DNA from: Rutpela maculata
Taxonomy: Eukaryota > Arthropoda > Insecta > Coleoptera > Cerambycidae
Assembly (NCBI GenBank): GCA_936432065.2
Contig: OW386288.2
Location: 15,240,706 to 15,304,705, forward strand
DNA: 64,000 nucleotides
Direction of reading: 5' to 3'
Under the pieces are notes generated by a model. The model was not told where the DNA came from. It ran no database searches and saw nothing but the letters and a program-made list of their open reading frames with translations. Below, one piece after another: positions 25,716 through 37,439 of this stretch; the stretch's first letter is position 1; every line of letters starts with the position of its first letter. Made by a program: the position numbers and the translations under genes.

Positions 25716-27290
25716 CGAAAAAAATGTATAGCACCTTTAAGGTAGACAGTTTACAGATGTACAACTTTTATAATAGGTGTTGTTCCCGCTTGAGCCATAA
25801 AAACTGAGTTAATCGCGAATTCGCGGTTCCGTGACCTTCCGACACGATTTTCAAGAAATCCTCCAGGTGTATCTTGGCGTAACTACCACGTGTTATTCAA
25901 GACGTCCAAATAAACACAATAAAAAAAATTGCAGCAAAAGTCTAAATCGCCTGGAGTATATATAAAAAACAATATTTTCTTACACTAAAAATTTTGTTAT
26001 TGGGTGATGGTCTAGTCTAATCGTAGTTGTATCAATTTGTAAATATTTGGCGATAGTAATCTTACTATTTTTGACATTCTGGTAAATCCTAGCCATTAAA
26101 ACCTACTGAGAACCATTTCTAAATCGACAGATCATAATTATTAACTACTCACCACAACCGTTTTATTGCTCCAATGAAGATAATATTACACTACCCCAAG
26201 GAGGTTGAATTTCTACCTCCATGCACTACCCTAAATAAAAGTTCATCACAATTTAATCAGTGTTTTACGGATTATCTTTACGGCTTTTTCACACCCGGTA
26301 GGTAAATAGGTAGGAAACTAGCATTAATAAACAAAATTAATACACTTCAATTCCGAATATGGCATTCCACTGTGTTAGGTTAATTATAATATTTAAATTA
26401 TTTGAATTTATATAAATTACCTACTTAATAATATATAGTCTCTGATAATATGTACAGGAATACTTGTACACCGCAAAACGACAATATTACAGCGTTGCAG
26501 CACCGCACAGCTGCCAAATTGTACGAGATTTTAATCCACTAACATTTAGAATATCAAAGATTATCACTTATTTGCTAGAATTTCTAAATAATCAAGCAGC
26601 TGTCGGCTTCAGGGTACATCTCCGGCACTTGATTTATACGTTGCGATGATATTTATACCGCTCACCTACTTGATTTTCCATGAATTTTAACAAACGAGGT
26701 GTGTGCGTTTACGCCTGCATGAAAGGCACCGGTGCCTTGATTCTTGGCGCGTTGCATTTGGTACTCGAAATTACTGACTTATTGTGACGCGGAATGCGAA
26801 AATATCCAAACAAATTATGGAAATATGAAACTCTATTTCATATTTCATAATGGATTTGTGAATAAGTGTTATATTATAATTTTAAGCTGGTATTTTATGA
26901 CGTTAGAATATCACTAGCGATGACTTGCACCGCTTAATATATATTGGAATTACTTCAGTTATATATCATGAGTTAATAAGGTTGACTGTAAGAGTTGTTG
27001 TTTAATATCGAATTATTTAAATACAAAAAAAAAAAAAACAAATGTTAGCAAAAACGAGATACGAGGTATTGTTTCTGAAGCGAGTTTTAGTTAGGTATCA
27101 ATATTAATCTTGGAGGTATCAGCTATTAGAAACTGTTGCACATAGTAGTAGACGACAATTTAAAATTCCAAACTAAATTTTGGCAAAGATGGAGATAAGA
27201 GGTATTGTTTCTTAAGCGTCGATATGCAGAATGTGTTCAGACTATTTTACCGTGCTTTTTACCCCCCGACCCCAAGAGAGAGAGAGGTGT
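25716..27290. other. Spacer, no gene seen
   Basis: Low-copy-looking, AT-rich text with no recognisable gene or element boundary. A poly-A run lies near 27026. Confidence 0.4.
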
Positions 27291-27317
27291 TATAAGTTTG
27301 ACGAGTATGTTTGCATG

Positions 27318-27348
27318 TTTGTCTGTCTGTCAGTCCGTCCGTCCGTCC

Positions 27349-27405
<57 letters not shown>
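27318..27405. repeat. (GTCT/GTCC)n microsatellite in a Helitron-like repeat
   Basis: Repeated GTCTGTCT with a GTCCGTCC segment, preceded by GTGTTATAAGTTTGACGAG and followed by TCTTCAACTGGTGATCCGAT. This context is reminiscent of Helitron-derived repeats with internal microsatellites. The Cys/Leu/Ser/Val open frames here are artefacts. Confidence 0.7.
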
Positions 27406-27406
<1 letters not shown>

Positions 27407-27429
27407 GGCTTCATATCTCTTCAACTGGT

Positions 27430-28730
27430 GATCCGATTTTGATGTAGTTTTTTTATTTGAAAAAGTATTTTGTCGAGAAGGTTATAGGCTATATTAGATT
27501 TTGATGTTTGGTCGCCATCTTGAATTCGCCATGTTGAACTTCTCTAGAAATTGTCCGATTGAAGTAAAATTGAAAACGTGCAGACAATTATGGTAGCCGA
27601 ACATGGTTTAGGCCTCATTTTGATTCGGTCATATGAAACTGGTACGATTAGATACACTGATCAGGGGTTTTTAAAAGTTTTCAATTTTACTTGTTACATA
27701 ATAAACTAGGATGTCGTGGATTCTACATGTGCCGTAAACAATTTGTTTACAATGTTTTAATTACTAATTTCGTAAAGTTTCTACAAATATGTACAACTGC
27801 AAGATATACCTACGAAAAAGACCAATCAATTGTAGGATGTTAGGCCTTAAAATCAATTAAAATACAGCAGAATAAAATATTCACAACGCTTTGACAGACG
27901 TTTTGTGATCCATGCATTATTCTAATTGGTCTCACTTTGCTGTATGGTACGTCTGATGGCATCACGTCATTTGGCGCTAAAGTTATTTCCTATTCGTTCC
28001 TCGATAACATCACAAAGTGCTCTCTGCGCCGTCTCAACAAAGTAAAATAAATACTCACAGGTTATATCCCGAGAGCTCTGAATTTTATCGGATAAACTGA
28101 TGCTTTTTGGTAGCTTTTTTTTGTAAAACTTTGTTTAGAAAATGTTCGAAACTTAATAATTTACCTTACCTTTTTTGTGTAAATTTAAGTCGAGAACATT
28201 TGCTTGAAATCAAAATTTTATAAAAAATATAGCTACCCGCAGTTTGTGTGATAAGATTTAAATCTCGAGGTGGTATATGTCAAGATTATTTCCCAATTCC
28301 TTATGTACTTTTTTCTTTGTTAATTTTAACAAATTCTATCTTTTCAAAACGATCCATTTTTTTATTTGGAAAACATACTTCTTTATTATTTAATTGACGT
28401 TCTATAAACGACTTTTGTTTCGTAGCCATGGAAACGGATGAGGTATATGCTTATTTGACTTTTTGTTACGCGATCGTGATTGCATGTAAATCTGACAGTT
28501 TGTGACAGTTTCACTGGCGGTCCTAAGGGTCCGAGCTCTGAGCATGATAGAAACTGATCAATACAAATACTAAAAATTCCAATTCCTTTTGTTAAATTAT
28601 AGAGAAAAGCGATTAAATAAATAATTTTTTGTTACAAAAGTTAAATAAAAACACTTTTTTAGGATTTAGGAAAAAGTAGAGAAAATTATTCATGACTAAT
28701 CAAAAATGAAAATCTGTTATTAAATATCAA
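27430..28730. other. Spacer, no gene seen
   Basis: No credible coding or RNA gene. CTGACAGTTTGTGACAGTTT (28491-28510) contains a short direct repeat only. Confidence 0.4.
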
Positions 28731-28784
28731 TTTTTCTTCAAGCGTATTAAAATGTTATGTCACCAAAAACAGAAGTAGAAGTAG

Positions 28785-28935
28785 GACATTGTTTTACTAG
28801 TAACAAAATGTTAGTACCGAACGCCACCGTAGTGGACATTGTTTTACTAGTAACATAATGTTAGTTCCGAAAGCGCCACCGCAGTGGGTATTGTTTTACT
28901 AGTAACATAATGTTAATACCGAAAGCCACCGGTGG
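28785..28935. repeat. Three tandem copies of a ~50-bp unit
   Basis: TTGTTTTACTAGTAACATAA followed by TGTTAGT.CCGAA.GCCACCG.. repeats with periods of about 50 and 52 bp. The array is bracketed by an inverted pair (TTCTTCAAGCGTATTAAAAT near 28737 and its complement near 29030). Confidence 0.8.
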
Positions 28936-29047
28936 CGCGCTATCCACTAGTCACTTGTCATATTGTGTCAACATGTAAGACTGTAGTTTGAATATTTGTA
29001 CATTTATGATAAATAAATGAATTTTTGCATTTTAATACGCTTGAAGA

Positions 29048-29194
29048 AAAAATAGTATATATTACACGGAGTAGAACGCCTTTTTTTGTGTTTCGCCCAG
29101 TTTGCGGCTTCGGCTTCGCCTCAGCCGCAAATCCTGGGCTCAACACAAAAAAAGAGTGCGTTCTACTCCTAGTAATATAATATACTATTCTAAT
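29048..29194. repeat. GC-rich hairpin MITE-like element
   Basis: Arms: GGAGTAGAACGCCTTTTTTT, then GTGTT..GCCCAG and TTTGCGGCT, inverted after a short GC-rich loop. Outer AT-rich homology (ATAGTATAT) extends the arms. It stands out from its AT-rich surroundings. Confidence 0.75.
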
Positions 29195-29373
29195 CTTCGA
29201 ATTTTTCTGATAATCTACATTTTGATTATACAAGAAAATAAATAGTATAGAATGAAATTATTTACCTAAAAATATTTGAAGCACAAACGTCACGTCCCTT
29301 GGAGTCAGTCTCCAACAATCAAAAATGAAAATCAATATCTAATCTTTGTTCTAACATAACAGCCGACACTGGT

Positions 29374-29552
29374 TATGCAAGGCACCAAAAAGTGCTAAAA
29401 TGAATTTATTTCCAAAAAATACTCATCCCGAAATTTTTCTGACGTACAAAAATCACTCACTTCTTCCACTCGCTTATACCTTGAATCATTTTTTGTCGTT
29501 GTTTATTTTTTGTACATAAATTCATTTTAAGCTCTTTGTGTCTTGCATAGCC
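29374..29552. mobile_element. Short TIR element
   Basis: ATGCAAGGCACCAAAAAGTG followed by CTAAAATGAATTTAT is mirrored at 29513-29552 (inverse of GCTATGCAAGACACAAAGAG). Non-coding; TSD not resolved. Confidence 0.5.
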
Positions 29553-30537
29553 TGATGGCGTCGAGGCGACCACCTCAGAACGCCAGAAGCCTGGAGTGGT
29601 AGCTGAACTTTTTTCTTAATTTTATAAAATAAAAATAAATAGTAAGTGTGCCTAAGTTAGGACTTTTAAAAAGGGTCATAAAATTGACCTATAGTTCAAG
29701 GTGGTACCCATAAATTATAATTTATTGGTGCCATCTTGAACTAAGGTCAATTTGCCATCATTTCATTATATGAAGCGTTATTTCGAGAAAATGAAAATGT
29801 CGAATTGCAAAAAATCTTACAGAGCAAAACTACCTACAGATTTCAACCAAGCGCCTTCAAATTAGTTAAGAAGTGCTTTAATAAATGCAACAAAATTTTT
29901 GTTCCCCCATGTTATCAATAGTTATAATATTTCAAAAAGAGCTAGAAACAAAACTGGATGACTTGCACGTCTTTTGGTCATTAAAATATAAAATATTATT
30001 TCATAAATCAGATTGGCTTCTGTGCATGTATGTATTGAAGAAAATTGTTTTATTCTATATTGTTAAATTTATTAAAGTTTATTTATGTTTACTGCTCTGT
30101 GTAAATATTTTTAGAATTTCGACCCCCCCTCCGTCCGCTCATCAATTTTTTTTGGGAAATTATTATTTAATTATTTACAGAGTTGGCTTTCTAAGTTTTA
30201 TGAAGTTGGCAAATTTGAAAAATAACCCCCCCCAAAAAAGTTGGCCAGCTACGCCCCTGGCCGTAATAAAAAATATAGGTTTCCTATTGAAACATACATC
30301 GAAACAACTTCAAAAACGTCCATTCAATTGAAAGAAAATCATATTTAAATAAAGTGCCGTCTTTCTCTGTTACATTTAGTACCCTCTCCATTTTAGGACC
30401 ATTTGCTATAGGGTGTTTTACCTCGACACTAGTATTCATTGTCTGACGTCAAGTTTCAAGAAAGGTAAAATCAGGCAGGCTTTAATGGAAGAGATTTTTT
30501 TTTTTAATTTTGTCGTTTATGGTGTTTTTAATGATAG
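29553..30537. other. Spacer with an hAT-like terminus
   Basis: The 148-codon frame at 29885-30331 has no motif I recognise, is rich in Phe/Ile/Leu/Lys as expected from AT-rich text, and crosses a repeat-like end (CCAGGGGCGTAGCTGGCC inverted, near 30245), so I do not call it a gene. Confidence 0.45.
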
Positions 30538-30539
30538 TA

Positions 30540-33075
30540 CAGTACCTTGAGGTAAAAAAATATGCAAAACTTCGGAATAATGTCATATTGAACGGATTTC
30601 ATTCATTTTTGGCAGTATAATAGTAAATTTTCACAGAAAAGTTTCTATATTGTGCGGGGGCTTGCTAATTTATAGGGGGTGGATGCCACCCCTTCTCAGG
30701 GGGTAGCACTTAAAAAATATATATATTTATTGGAGCTAAAAAAGATTCAAATTTTAAGAAGGTTCTATGCAATTACTTCCACGTCCAGTGGAAGTATAGT
30801 AACGACAAAAAAATTTTTAAAAATTTTTATTGTCCAAATAGGCTTAAAATGTCATGAAACGTCGAGATTTTAAGTTTCAGCGAAAACAAAATTTCTGTCT
30901 GTCTGTCGGTCTGTCTGTAACTTTTTTTTTGTGCGCACGTTTACTCTGGAACCGTTTAAGATATTGACTTGAAATTTGGTACACATATGTACTTTAACGA
31001 GATCTAGAACTAGATTATATTTTCATCTTGTTCCGTCGAAGGGTTGGGGGGTAAATTGGGGTAAATTTGGGGTAAATGGGTAAATCAAGCAGGTAAGAGT
31101 CCATGAAATTGGTATTTAGTGTATATAAGAGAAGCTAAGGTCTCAAAAAAATTTTTGGCATTAGCCACCCCCATTACCACCCCCACCTCCTTATTAAAGG
31201 GGATGAAAAAAAATTGTGATTTAGTGTATGTACAGGAACCAGAAACCTCAAAATATTTTTTTTTTGTTCAGCCACCCCCCATTACCACCCCTTTATCACC
31301 ACCCTCACCCCACTACCGATGTGGGGTATCGTTTTATGGGTTTTTGGGGTAGAGGATTTCAAATATTATATTATTAAAGTTCCATAAACAATTATTTTCA
31401 CATACAAAGTTTTTTCGTTGTGAGTGACTTGGATAGAGAATCTGGATGTGGAAGTAGTGATTCCTTGGGCAGCGGTTTTTTTCATATAAATTGATAGTTT
31501 TTAAGTTATAACGACTTCGAAATTGCGATTTTAGCTTAAAAAAAAAGGTATTTCAAAACTGCTTTCGTCAAGTATCTCGAAAAGTATTGCTTTATCGAAA
31601 AAATGTTACAGACCAATTACAGAAAGTACAAACTGGGAATTAATTATGGTTTTTGTTTATTGATGTAAGATTACTAGTTTCGGAGATATTTTAGTTTATA
31701 TTTGGCATCCAAGTATTCATAAGATAATTATTTAGAGTTAGAGTTAAATATCTCAGAAACTGTGGCACCTACGTCAAGAAAGCTAATAGGTAGAACAATA
31801 GGTTATTAATTAAGCTTTTAACTGTTTTTTAATTTGTTTCTGTAGCATAAAAAACATAGAAGTTACTACCGAAGCAATGTGCGTCTACACATTTTTTTAA
31901 TAACAAAGTCGCCATTTTGTTACTGTAATTAGCCAGTAATTAAAAAAAGGAATTTCAAACACTGTTTCTCATTAATACATAGCATGACGTAGATGCTCAA
32001 ATTTTTTCGTTTGTATGCAGCACTTGCTTTAGAAAAAATTACAGTTTAAACTATAAAGGTATTGTCGATAAAACGTAATTTTTTTTTCCGTTTCCAAATA
32101 TCTGAATAAATGTTACTGTAGGTAGAGACCAAAAAATAAAGCTCATAAACTGATAATGAATGTCGGTTTTTTATTTATTTACATAGATTTAATAGTTTCG
32201 GAGATATTAAAGTTTACAAATGGCGTCCGAACGTTTATGAGACGAAAAATGTAGTTTAAATGTTAAATATCTCAGAAGTTGTGACACCTACGTCACGCAT
32301 ACTAAGAAATGAAATTAAAGACAATTAATTGCGCTTTTGAATTATTTTTTACTCGTTTCTGTAGCATAAGAGATAAAGAAGTTATGACGGAAAAATTTGC
32401 GTATTTATGTTTTTTTATATAAAAAGGTCGCCATTTTGTTACTCTAATTAGCTAGTAATTTAAAAAAAAATAATCTCAAATAATACAGTTTTTCGTTAAA
32501 ATGTAGCATTACCTAAATGCTCAAATTTTTTGCTCATTTAAAGCACTTGCTTTAAAAAAAATGCATTTTAAACTAGTTTCGAAACACTTGGATGCAAAAT
32601 ATAAACTTAAATCTCCGAAATTATCAATCCTACATCAATAAACAAAAAATACAATTAATTCCCAGTTTGTACTTTCTGTAATTGGTCTGTATCATTTTTT
32701 CGATAAAGTAATACTTTTCGAGATACTTGATTAAAGCCGTTTGGAAATACCTTTTTTTTAAGCTAAAATCGCAATTTTGAAGTCGTTACGACTTAAAACT
32801 ATCAATTTATGTGAAAAGTTGCATTTCTTCTTAAAATTTGATTCTTTTTCAGCTCCAATAAATATATATATTTTTTAAGTACCACCCCTTGAGAAGGGGT
32901 GGTACTTATATAAATACAAGTATATATAATTATATAAATTAAATAAATTATATAAATTAGCAAGTCCCCGTACAATATAGAAACTTTTCTGTGAAGCATT
33001 TCCTATAATACTGCCAAAAATGAACGAAATCCGTTCGATATGACATTATTCCGAAGTTAAAACCTCTAGTTACTG
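30540..33075. mobile_element. Complete CAGTACCT palindromic element
   Basis: The ends CAGTACCTTGAGGTAAAA and (inverted) CAGTAACTAGAGGTTTTA are flanked by TA (30538-30539, 33076-33077). GGGGTGG hairpins lie inside each end and the arms are palindromic over several hundred bp. Without the HINE-like insertion (30775-31480) it is about 1.83 kb. No coding capacity. A truncated relative lies at 14268-15880. Confidence 0.8.
30775..31480 (-). mobile_element. HINE-like repeat, copy 2 (inverted)
   Basis: Complete inverted copy inserted into the 30540-33075 element: ACTTCCACGTCCAGTGGAAG at the left, GTCTGTCTGTCGGTCTG microsatellite near 30895-30920, ending in a GCAGCGGTTTTTTT stretch. The related element at 14268 reads straight through this position (about 14497) as GCAATTTTTCACATAAAT, so insertion was into a T run. 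Confidence 0.75.
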
Positions 33076-33077
33076 TA

Positions 33078-34061
33078 CGTTAGTTTACGATTTTGAATGT
33101 TTTAATTCAATTTTATTTTTTGTGCAAGTTTCCTATTAGCGATTATTACAGTACTTCATCATCTGAACTTATATGAATCACTTTGTATAGGAAACAAAGA
33201 TGTGCTGGTCATATCAGATGTTTGCATTTTTAATAAAACATAGTTCATGTAGACCAATAAACTGTCAAGTCATACTGTCAATTTTAAAACTGTAAAGAAA
33301 TGTTGAGTATGAAGACAGCATTCTTATAGTATCGAGTATTACTGTCAGAACACCCTGTATATAGCCATACCCTAGCTACTTTTTAGCTACAATTAATGTC
33401 AGTTGGGGCGGTAATTTTCAACGTCAAAGAAATAAGAAATGCCAGTGATATCTAATATTTCATAGAAAGTCGGGGGCACAAATATGATCCTCTATTATTG
33501 GCAGGGTTAATTGTTTGAAAGAGCGCTACGCTAGCCCGCGGGAACCAATCAATAATAGAATAATGAAATAAAAGACACTCTACAGCAAGAAAATTAGCCG
33601 GCAATCATTTGAGAAGACAGCTGCTCGCCTCGCATTCGGAAAACTTTCAGGGTTCACGTTATTCGGGAGATATGCGAAGAAAATTTGATGGAAAAAATAA
33701 CTTTTTAATATAATTAACAGTAACAAATCTATTAGATGGTTGGGTCTGTAAGATTCGATTTGGTGATGTAGTAAAGTGAACAAAAACATAAAAGTAGTTG
33801 TCACGTATAGACTGTTTCACTATAACTTTCCGCCACTGTTATTACTTTCATATTATTTCAAAAACTGATTATACATACACTTTTTGTGGAATTTAAATCT
33901 GGTTTTATTTTTAGTAAGACAGAAATATACGAGATGCACACGCACAGGGAATTTTTTTTTTAATTGAAACCCGTACATATTATTATGTCGAACTTTTGCA
34001 CGTTCCCTTTTAAAGAGAATTGTTTACTGTTTCCTTGGTGTTACCTTCCTTGGTGTTACTA
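33078..34061. other. Spacer with an isolated terminus
   Basis: No gene. CAGAACACCCTGTATAT near 33347 resembles a right end of a CAGGGTGTTC-type element. A 74-codon minus frame at 33580-33804 is hydrophobic and unsupported. Confidence 0.4.
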
Positions 34062-34231
34062 CACCAAGTCCTGTCGAGAGGGGGGGTGCGAGGGTGATTC
34101 CCCCCGGGACGGGCTTGTTTTGGGGGCTTGGTTTTCGCTCATCAAAAAAATTTTCGGAACAAAACAAGTTTTTTCGGATTTCTTCCACCAGCTCATCAAT
34201 TTCATCAATTTTAAAAAAAAAATCCCCCCTC

Positions 34232-35225
34232 CCCACACAGCACAGAATATTTTCAGAATATTCTCATTAAGTAACAATATTCTGTAAACAGAATATTTAC
34301 CTGAAATATTCCTAGAACCTCCATAAATATTTTTTTATCTAGTTTGGAATATTCATGAAACATGTTTGATCAATTATTTCTGTAATATACCTTTATAACA
34401 GTGGTTATTATTTTTAACTATTATAATAATTATTTTGGTATACTAAATACAAATATTTATCGACCCTTTTAAGGGTAATAATTGCTTATAAAACCGATAT
34501 ACGAATATATTTTTTCCAATTTGAACCATTAAATATTGTAGATGACGATATTATATCTTTACCGTTTTTTCTCCAACACGTTTCCTAGGTTTGTATAAGT
34601 ACCTCAACTATAAAATCTTAAAACAGTTGACCTCTGACTTCCCCCAATCGCTCATCAAATTTGAGATCAGAAAAAATTTTGTTTCGGACTTCAACTATAA
34701 TTATAGTCTTTAAGTAGGTACTAGCATGTGTAACTTCAGTGGCCGAGTGAGTTAAACCGTTGACTTCCAAATCAGAAGGTTGGACGCTCAGCGGTTCGAT
34801 ACCTGCCGACGGCAATTGGTAAAGGTAAGTAAAATAAAATGAATTTAATAATTTAATACAATATAATTTGCAGAAAAAAAATTGTAGTGATGGTAAACAA
34901 TATTAGATAATTAATTAGATATGTTAATGTAAATAAAATATACGGATGGCTAACAAACAAATTCATAGGACAATACTTATTTATGCATTAATTACTTCAT
35001 TTTTTTTAAGTATACTACTAACTAGTCACGTCATTTTCACGTGCCTTTGCTACCTGGGAAAACATACCTGAAATGTTCTAGGAATATTTAAAACACTCCA
35101 CTTTGTAATGTGCATGGCACATTCTATGGTAATGATTTTCATGTTGTGAGAATATTCTCAGAATATTGAAACGTTCCGAGCAAACATTCTGTGCACCTTC
35201 TTAGAATATTTCTGTGCTGTGTGAG
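34232..35225. mobile_element. CCC-N4-AGCACA element, GAATATTC-rich
   Basis: The ends CCCACACAGCACAGAATATT and (inverted) CTCACACAGCACAGAAATAT. The interior near both ends is dense in GAATATTC-like words. It contains a tRNA-like module (34740-34803). It belongs with 42483-43365 and 47538-49833 by terminus. No coding content. Confidence 0.7.
34740..34815 (+). ncRNA. tRNA-derived module (SINE-like, Pol III boxes)
   Basis: A-box-like TGGCCGAGTGAG (34740-34751) and exact B box GGTTCGATACC (34793-34803), 53 bp apart, with GTTGAC..TCAGA like the anticodon arm of a class II (Ser/Leu-type) tRNA. The acceptor stem is not intact, so it is not a working tRNA. The homologous module at 43125-43178 shares upstream text (AGTCTT.AAGTA..GTACTAG). 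Confidence 0.7.
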
Positions 35226-36171
35226 TCCCTTCCGGGCCAATATTTTCTCTCCACGGCCCTGCACCAAGCTCGTTCCAGTTTTTGGGCCCTTTAGGCAACA
35301 TTGATTGGGCCTTTTTCAATAGCTCAGAGTCCATCAGATCTCAACAAAGGCTCACAGAAAGTCCTACTCCAAGACTTTCCATAATATATACTCCGTTTCC
35401 AATAGTGCAATCTTCTGCATTTCATACGTTCTCAGTTGACCAAGCAGCTGTTGTATATTCTAGTTATGAGTGTTACGACCCTTTCTTAACTGTTTCATGC
35501 ATCATTGGTACAACTATGGTTTTTGCATTGCACATTCTGCTACCTTCTGTTTAGAGGTTTTTATACTCGCTCAACTTCTCATGATTTTTCCATTAAAAGA
35601 GATCTAAAAAAGATAATTCATATATACAACGATATATCTGGAGCCGACTAATGGGAGTGAAATTAGGAAAGTAATATGTAAATTTAAAAAAAACATTTTG
35701 TATTAATAAGTCATTAGAATTAGGTATTTTTCCAAAGATATTGAAAGTTTCAATTGTTAAGTCCATATGTAAGTCTGGAAATAAATTCGATGTGTCCAAC
35801 TAGAGACCAATATCACTGCAATCAATATTTCCAAAAATCTTCGAAAAAATTATTAAAAATAGATTATGTAACTATACAGTAAGTTTAATCTAATATCAAA
35901 AAGTCATATGGCTTTAGAGAGTCCAGATCAACAGAAGATGCTCTGTCTGACTTAATGACTAAAATCTATGGGGCAGTAGATGCAGCCGAATATTTGGTAC
36001 CAACCCACACGGATTTACTGGATACCCTAGAAAGTATCGGCCTTAGAGAAATCACGTAGAATCTAATGAAAGGCTACTTAAGTAATAAAGCATAAAATGA
36101 AAAACTTGGTAGCACAAAAAAGTAGCTTATGGAGTCCCTCAACTTCTTGGTCCCATAGTGTTTAGTATATA

Positions 36172-36904
36172 CAGAGTGACCCATTTAAAAGCTGAACACC
36201 TCTCTAAAATTTTTATTTATCGTGCGATTTGAATCAAATTTTACTCAATATAGAACAAATTAGGATCTAATTATGAACAGAAAAACATTCTCCTCCTACA
36301 AATGCAAAGCCACCTGTGGTACCAAAATATGCGGAAAAAAACAAAAAATCATATTAGGCATTTTTTTATCGGAAAATTTTGTTGATGAAACTTGTTCAAA
36401 ATTGTCCAAAAATCTTAAGTCCAAAATTTAATCAAAATTAAAAAATTGAAAAATTGAAATTTTAAAAATCTTAGAAATAATTTTAAAAAAAAACTGCAAA
36501 TTACTTGGCAACTACCTGGCAGCTTGGGTTTAATTTGAAACAAAATTGTCATAGTACAGTTTTCTAAATAAAAAACGCATTAAAATGATTTCTTCGAACT
36601 TGGACATTATTTTAATCAAAATTTCAATATTTTTTTATTTTGACTAAATTTTGGACTTAAGATTTTTGGGCAATTTCGAACAAGTTTCATTAACAAAATT
36701 TTCCGATAAAGAAATGCCTAATATGATTTTTTGTTTTTTTCGCGTACTTTGGTACCAAAGGTGGCTTCGCATTTGTTGGAGGCAAATGTTTTTCTAGTCA
36801 TAATTACATCCTAATTTGTTCTATACTTGAGTAAAATTTGATTCAAATCGCACAATAAATAAAAATTTTAGAAGAGGTGTTCAGCTTTTAAATGGGTCAC
36901 TCTG
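36172..36904. mobile_element. Palindromic TA-type element in a LINE
   Basis: The ends CAGAGTGACCCATTTAAAAG are inverted repeats of each other; arms of about 360 bp run almost to the centre. Flanks read ...TATA before and TATA... after. It interrupts the LINE RT between FSIY and LNDL. A half-copy relative lies at 13028-13457. Confidence 0.85.
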
Positions 36905-37087
36905 TATATCTAAATGATTTATTTAAACTTTCTATTGTAGGCGAAGCTATAGGCTTTACCTATGTTTTGTAGAGCCAAAGACTGGCAAACACTGAAACTT
37001 GTTATTTAGAATGATCTTCCAATTGTGCTTGACTTCTTACATTACATTTGAAAAAACCCAGTACATACCTTTTACTAGTTATATTTC

Positions 37088-37302
37088 CAGTGGCGGCGTT
37101 AGGGGGGTGCTGGGGTGGGCGGGAGCCCACCCTGCAAATCCAAGCGCCGGTCGCTGCCCACTCTGCGCCGCCGCCGCTGACTTGAGGCATCACGCCACAT
37201 CTCTACGCTGGCGATGCAGGATAATAATAATATAAATGATAAATGTACACTTTGTTGTGTCGGCATCCGCCCACCCATTTCAAAAGGTTAGTGGCGCCAC
37301 TG
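37088..37302. mobile_element. 215-bp hAT-like MITE, TSD TATATTTC
   Basis: The ends CAGTGGCGGCGTTAGG and (inverted) CAGTGGCGCCACTAACC, flanked by perfect TATATTTC copies (37080-37087, 37303-37310). GC-rich inside an AT-rich region. Inserted in the LINE remnant after FTSYI. Non-coding. Confidence 0.85.
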
Positions 37303-37439
37303 TATATTTCTAACCTTCCAAGCTTCACGCATCCATCACTCTTACATATAATGATCTGATATTGAATTAAAGTCAATAAAATACACCTTGGTATCAATGG
37401 TGCAATAAAAAATAGTCACCTTGAGGTGACGACCCAACC

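Larger units (their letters stand above)
34070..35261. mobile_element. hAT-like element, TSD CACCAAGT/CACCAAGC
   Basis: Left end CCTGTCGAGAGGGGGGG and (inverted) right end CAGGGCCGTGGAGAGAAA, flanked by CACCAAGT (34062-34069) and CACCAAGC (35262-35269): 7 of 8 bases match. The element is short once the insertion at 34232-35225 is removed. Confidence 0.65.
35595..37410 (+). pseudogene. Dead LINE reverse transcriptase, split by two DNA elements
   Basis: In order: KSLELGIFPKILKVSIVKS, then KSGNKF..SN-RPISLQSIF, PKIFEKIIKNRL, YGFRESRSTEDALSDL, GYLSNKA, YGVPQLLGPIVFSIY, [insertion 36172-36904], LNDLFKLS, then AKDWQTLK and FEKTQYIPFTSYI, [insertion 37088-37302], then a degraded LGI segment. This is the order of RT motifs in Jockey-like/other APE-type LINEs. 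There are many frameshifts and stops, the YxDD box is gone, and the 5' part and poly-A tail are missing. The 35282-35554 frame upstream is not recognisably part of it. Confidence 0.8.

Noticed and set aside
27205..27447. Cys/Leu/Ser/Val-rich frames of 66-80 codons
   Set aside because: Produced by the GTCT/GTCC microsatellite of a Helitron-like repeat.
29885..30331. 148-codon open frame
   Set aside because: No recognisable motif, AT-driven composition, and it runs through an hAT-like terminus; likely chance.
31119..31352. Pro/Thr-rich frame (and a similar one at 62852-63070)
   Set aside because: Both are the C-rich middle of the HINE-like repeat read in a frame open by chance.
34740..34815. 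Functional tRNA-Ser gene
   Set aside because: A and B boxes are present, but the acceptor stem does not pair and the anticodon loop is one base too long; called a tRNA-derived module instead.
35282..35554. 90-codon frame upstream of the LINE
   Set aside because: Needs a TTG start and shows no LINE or other motif; neither strand gives a recognisable protein.
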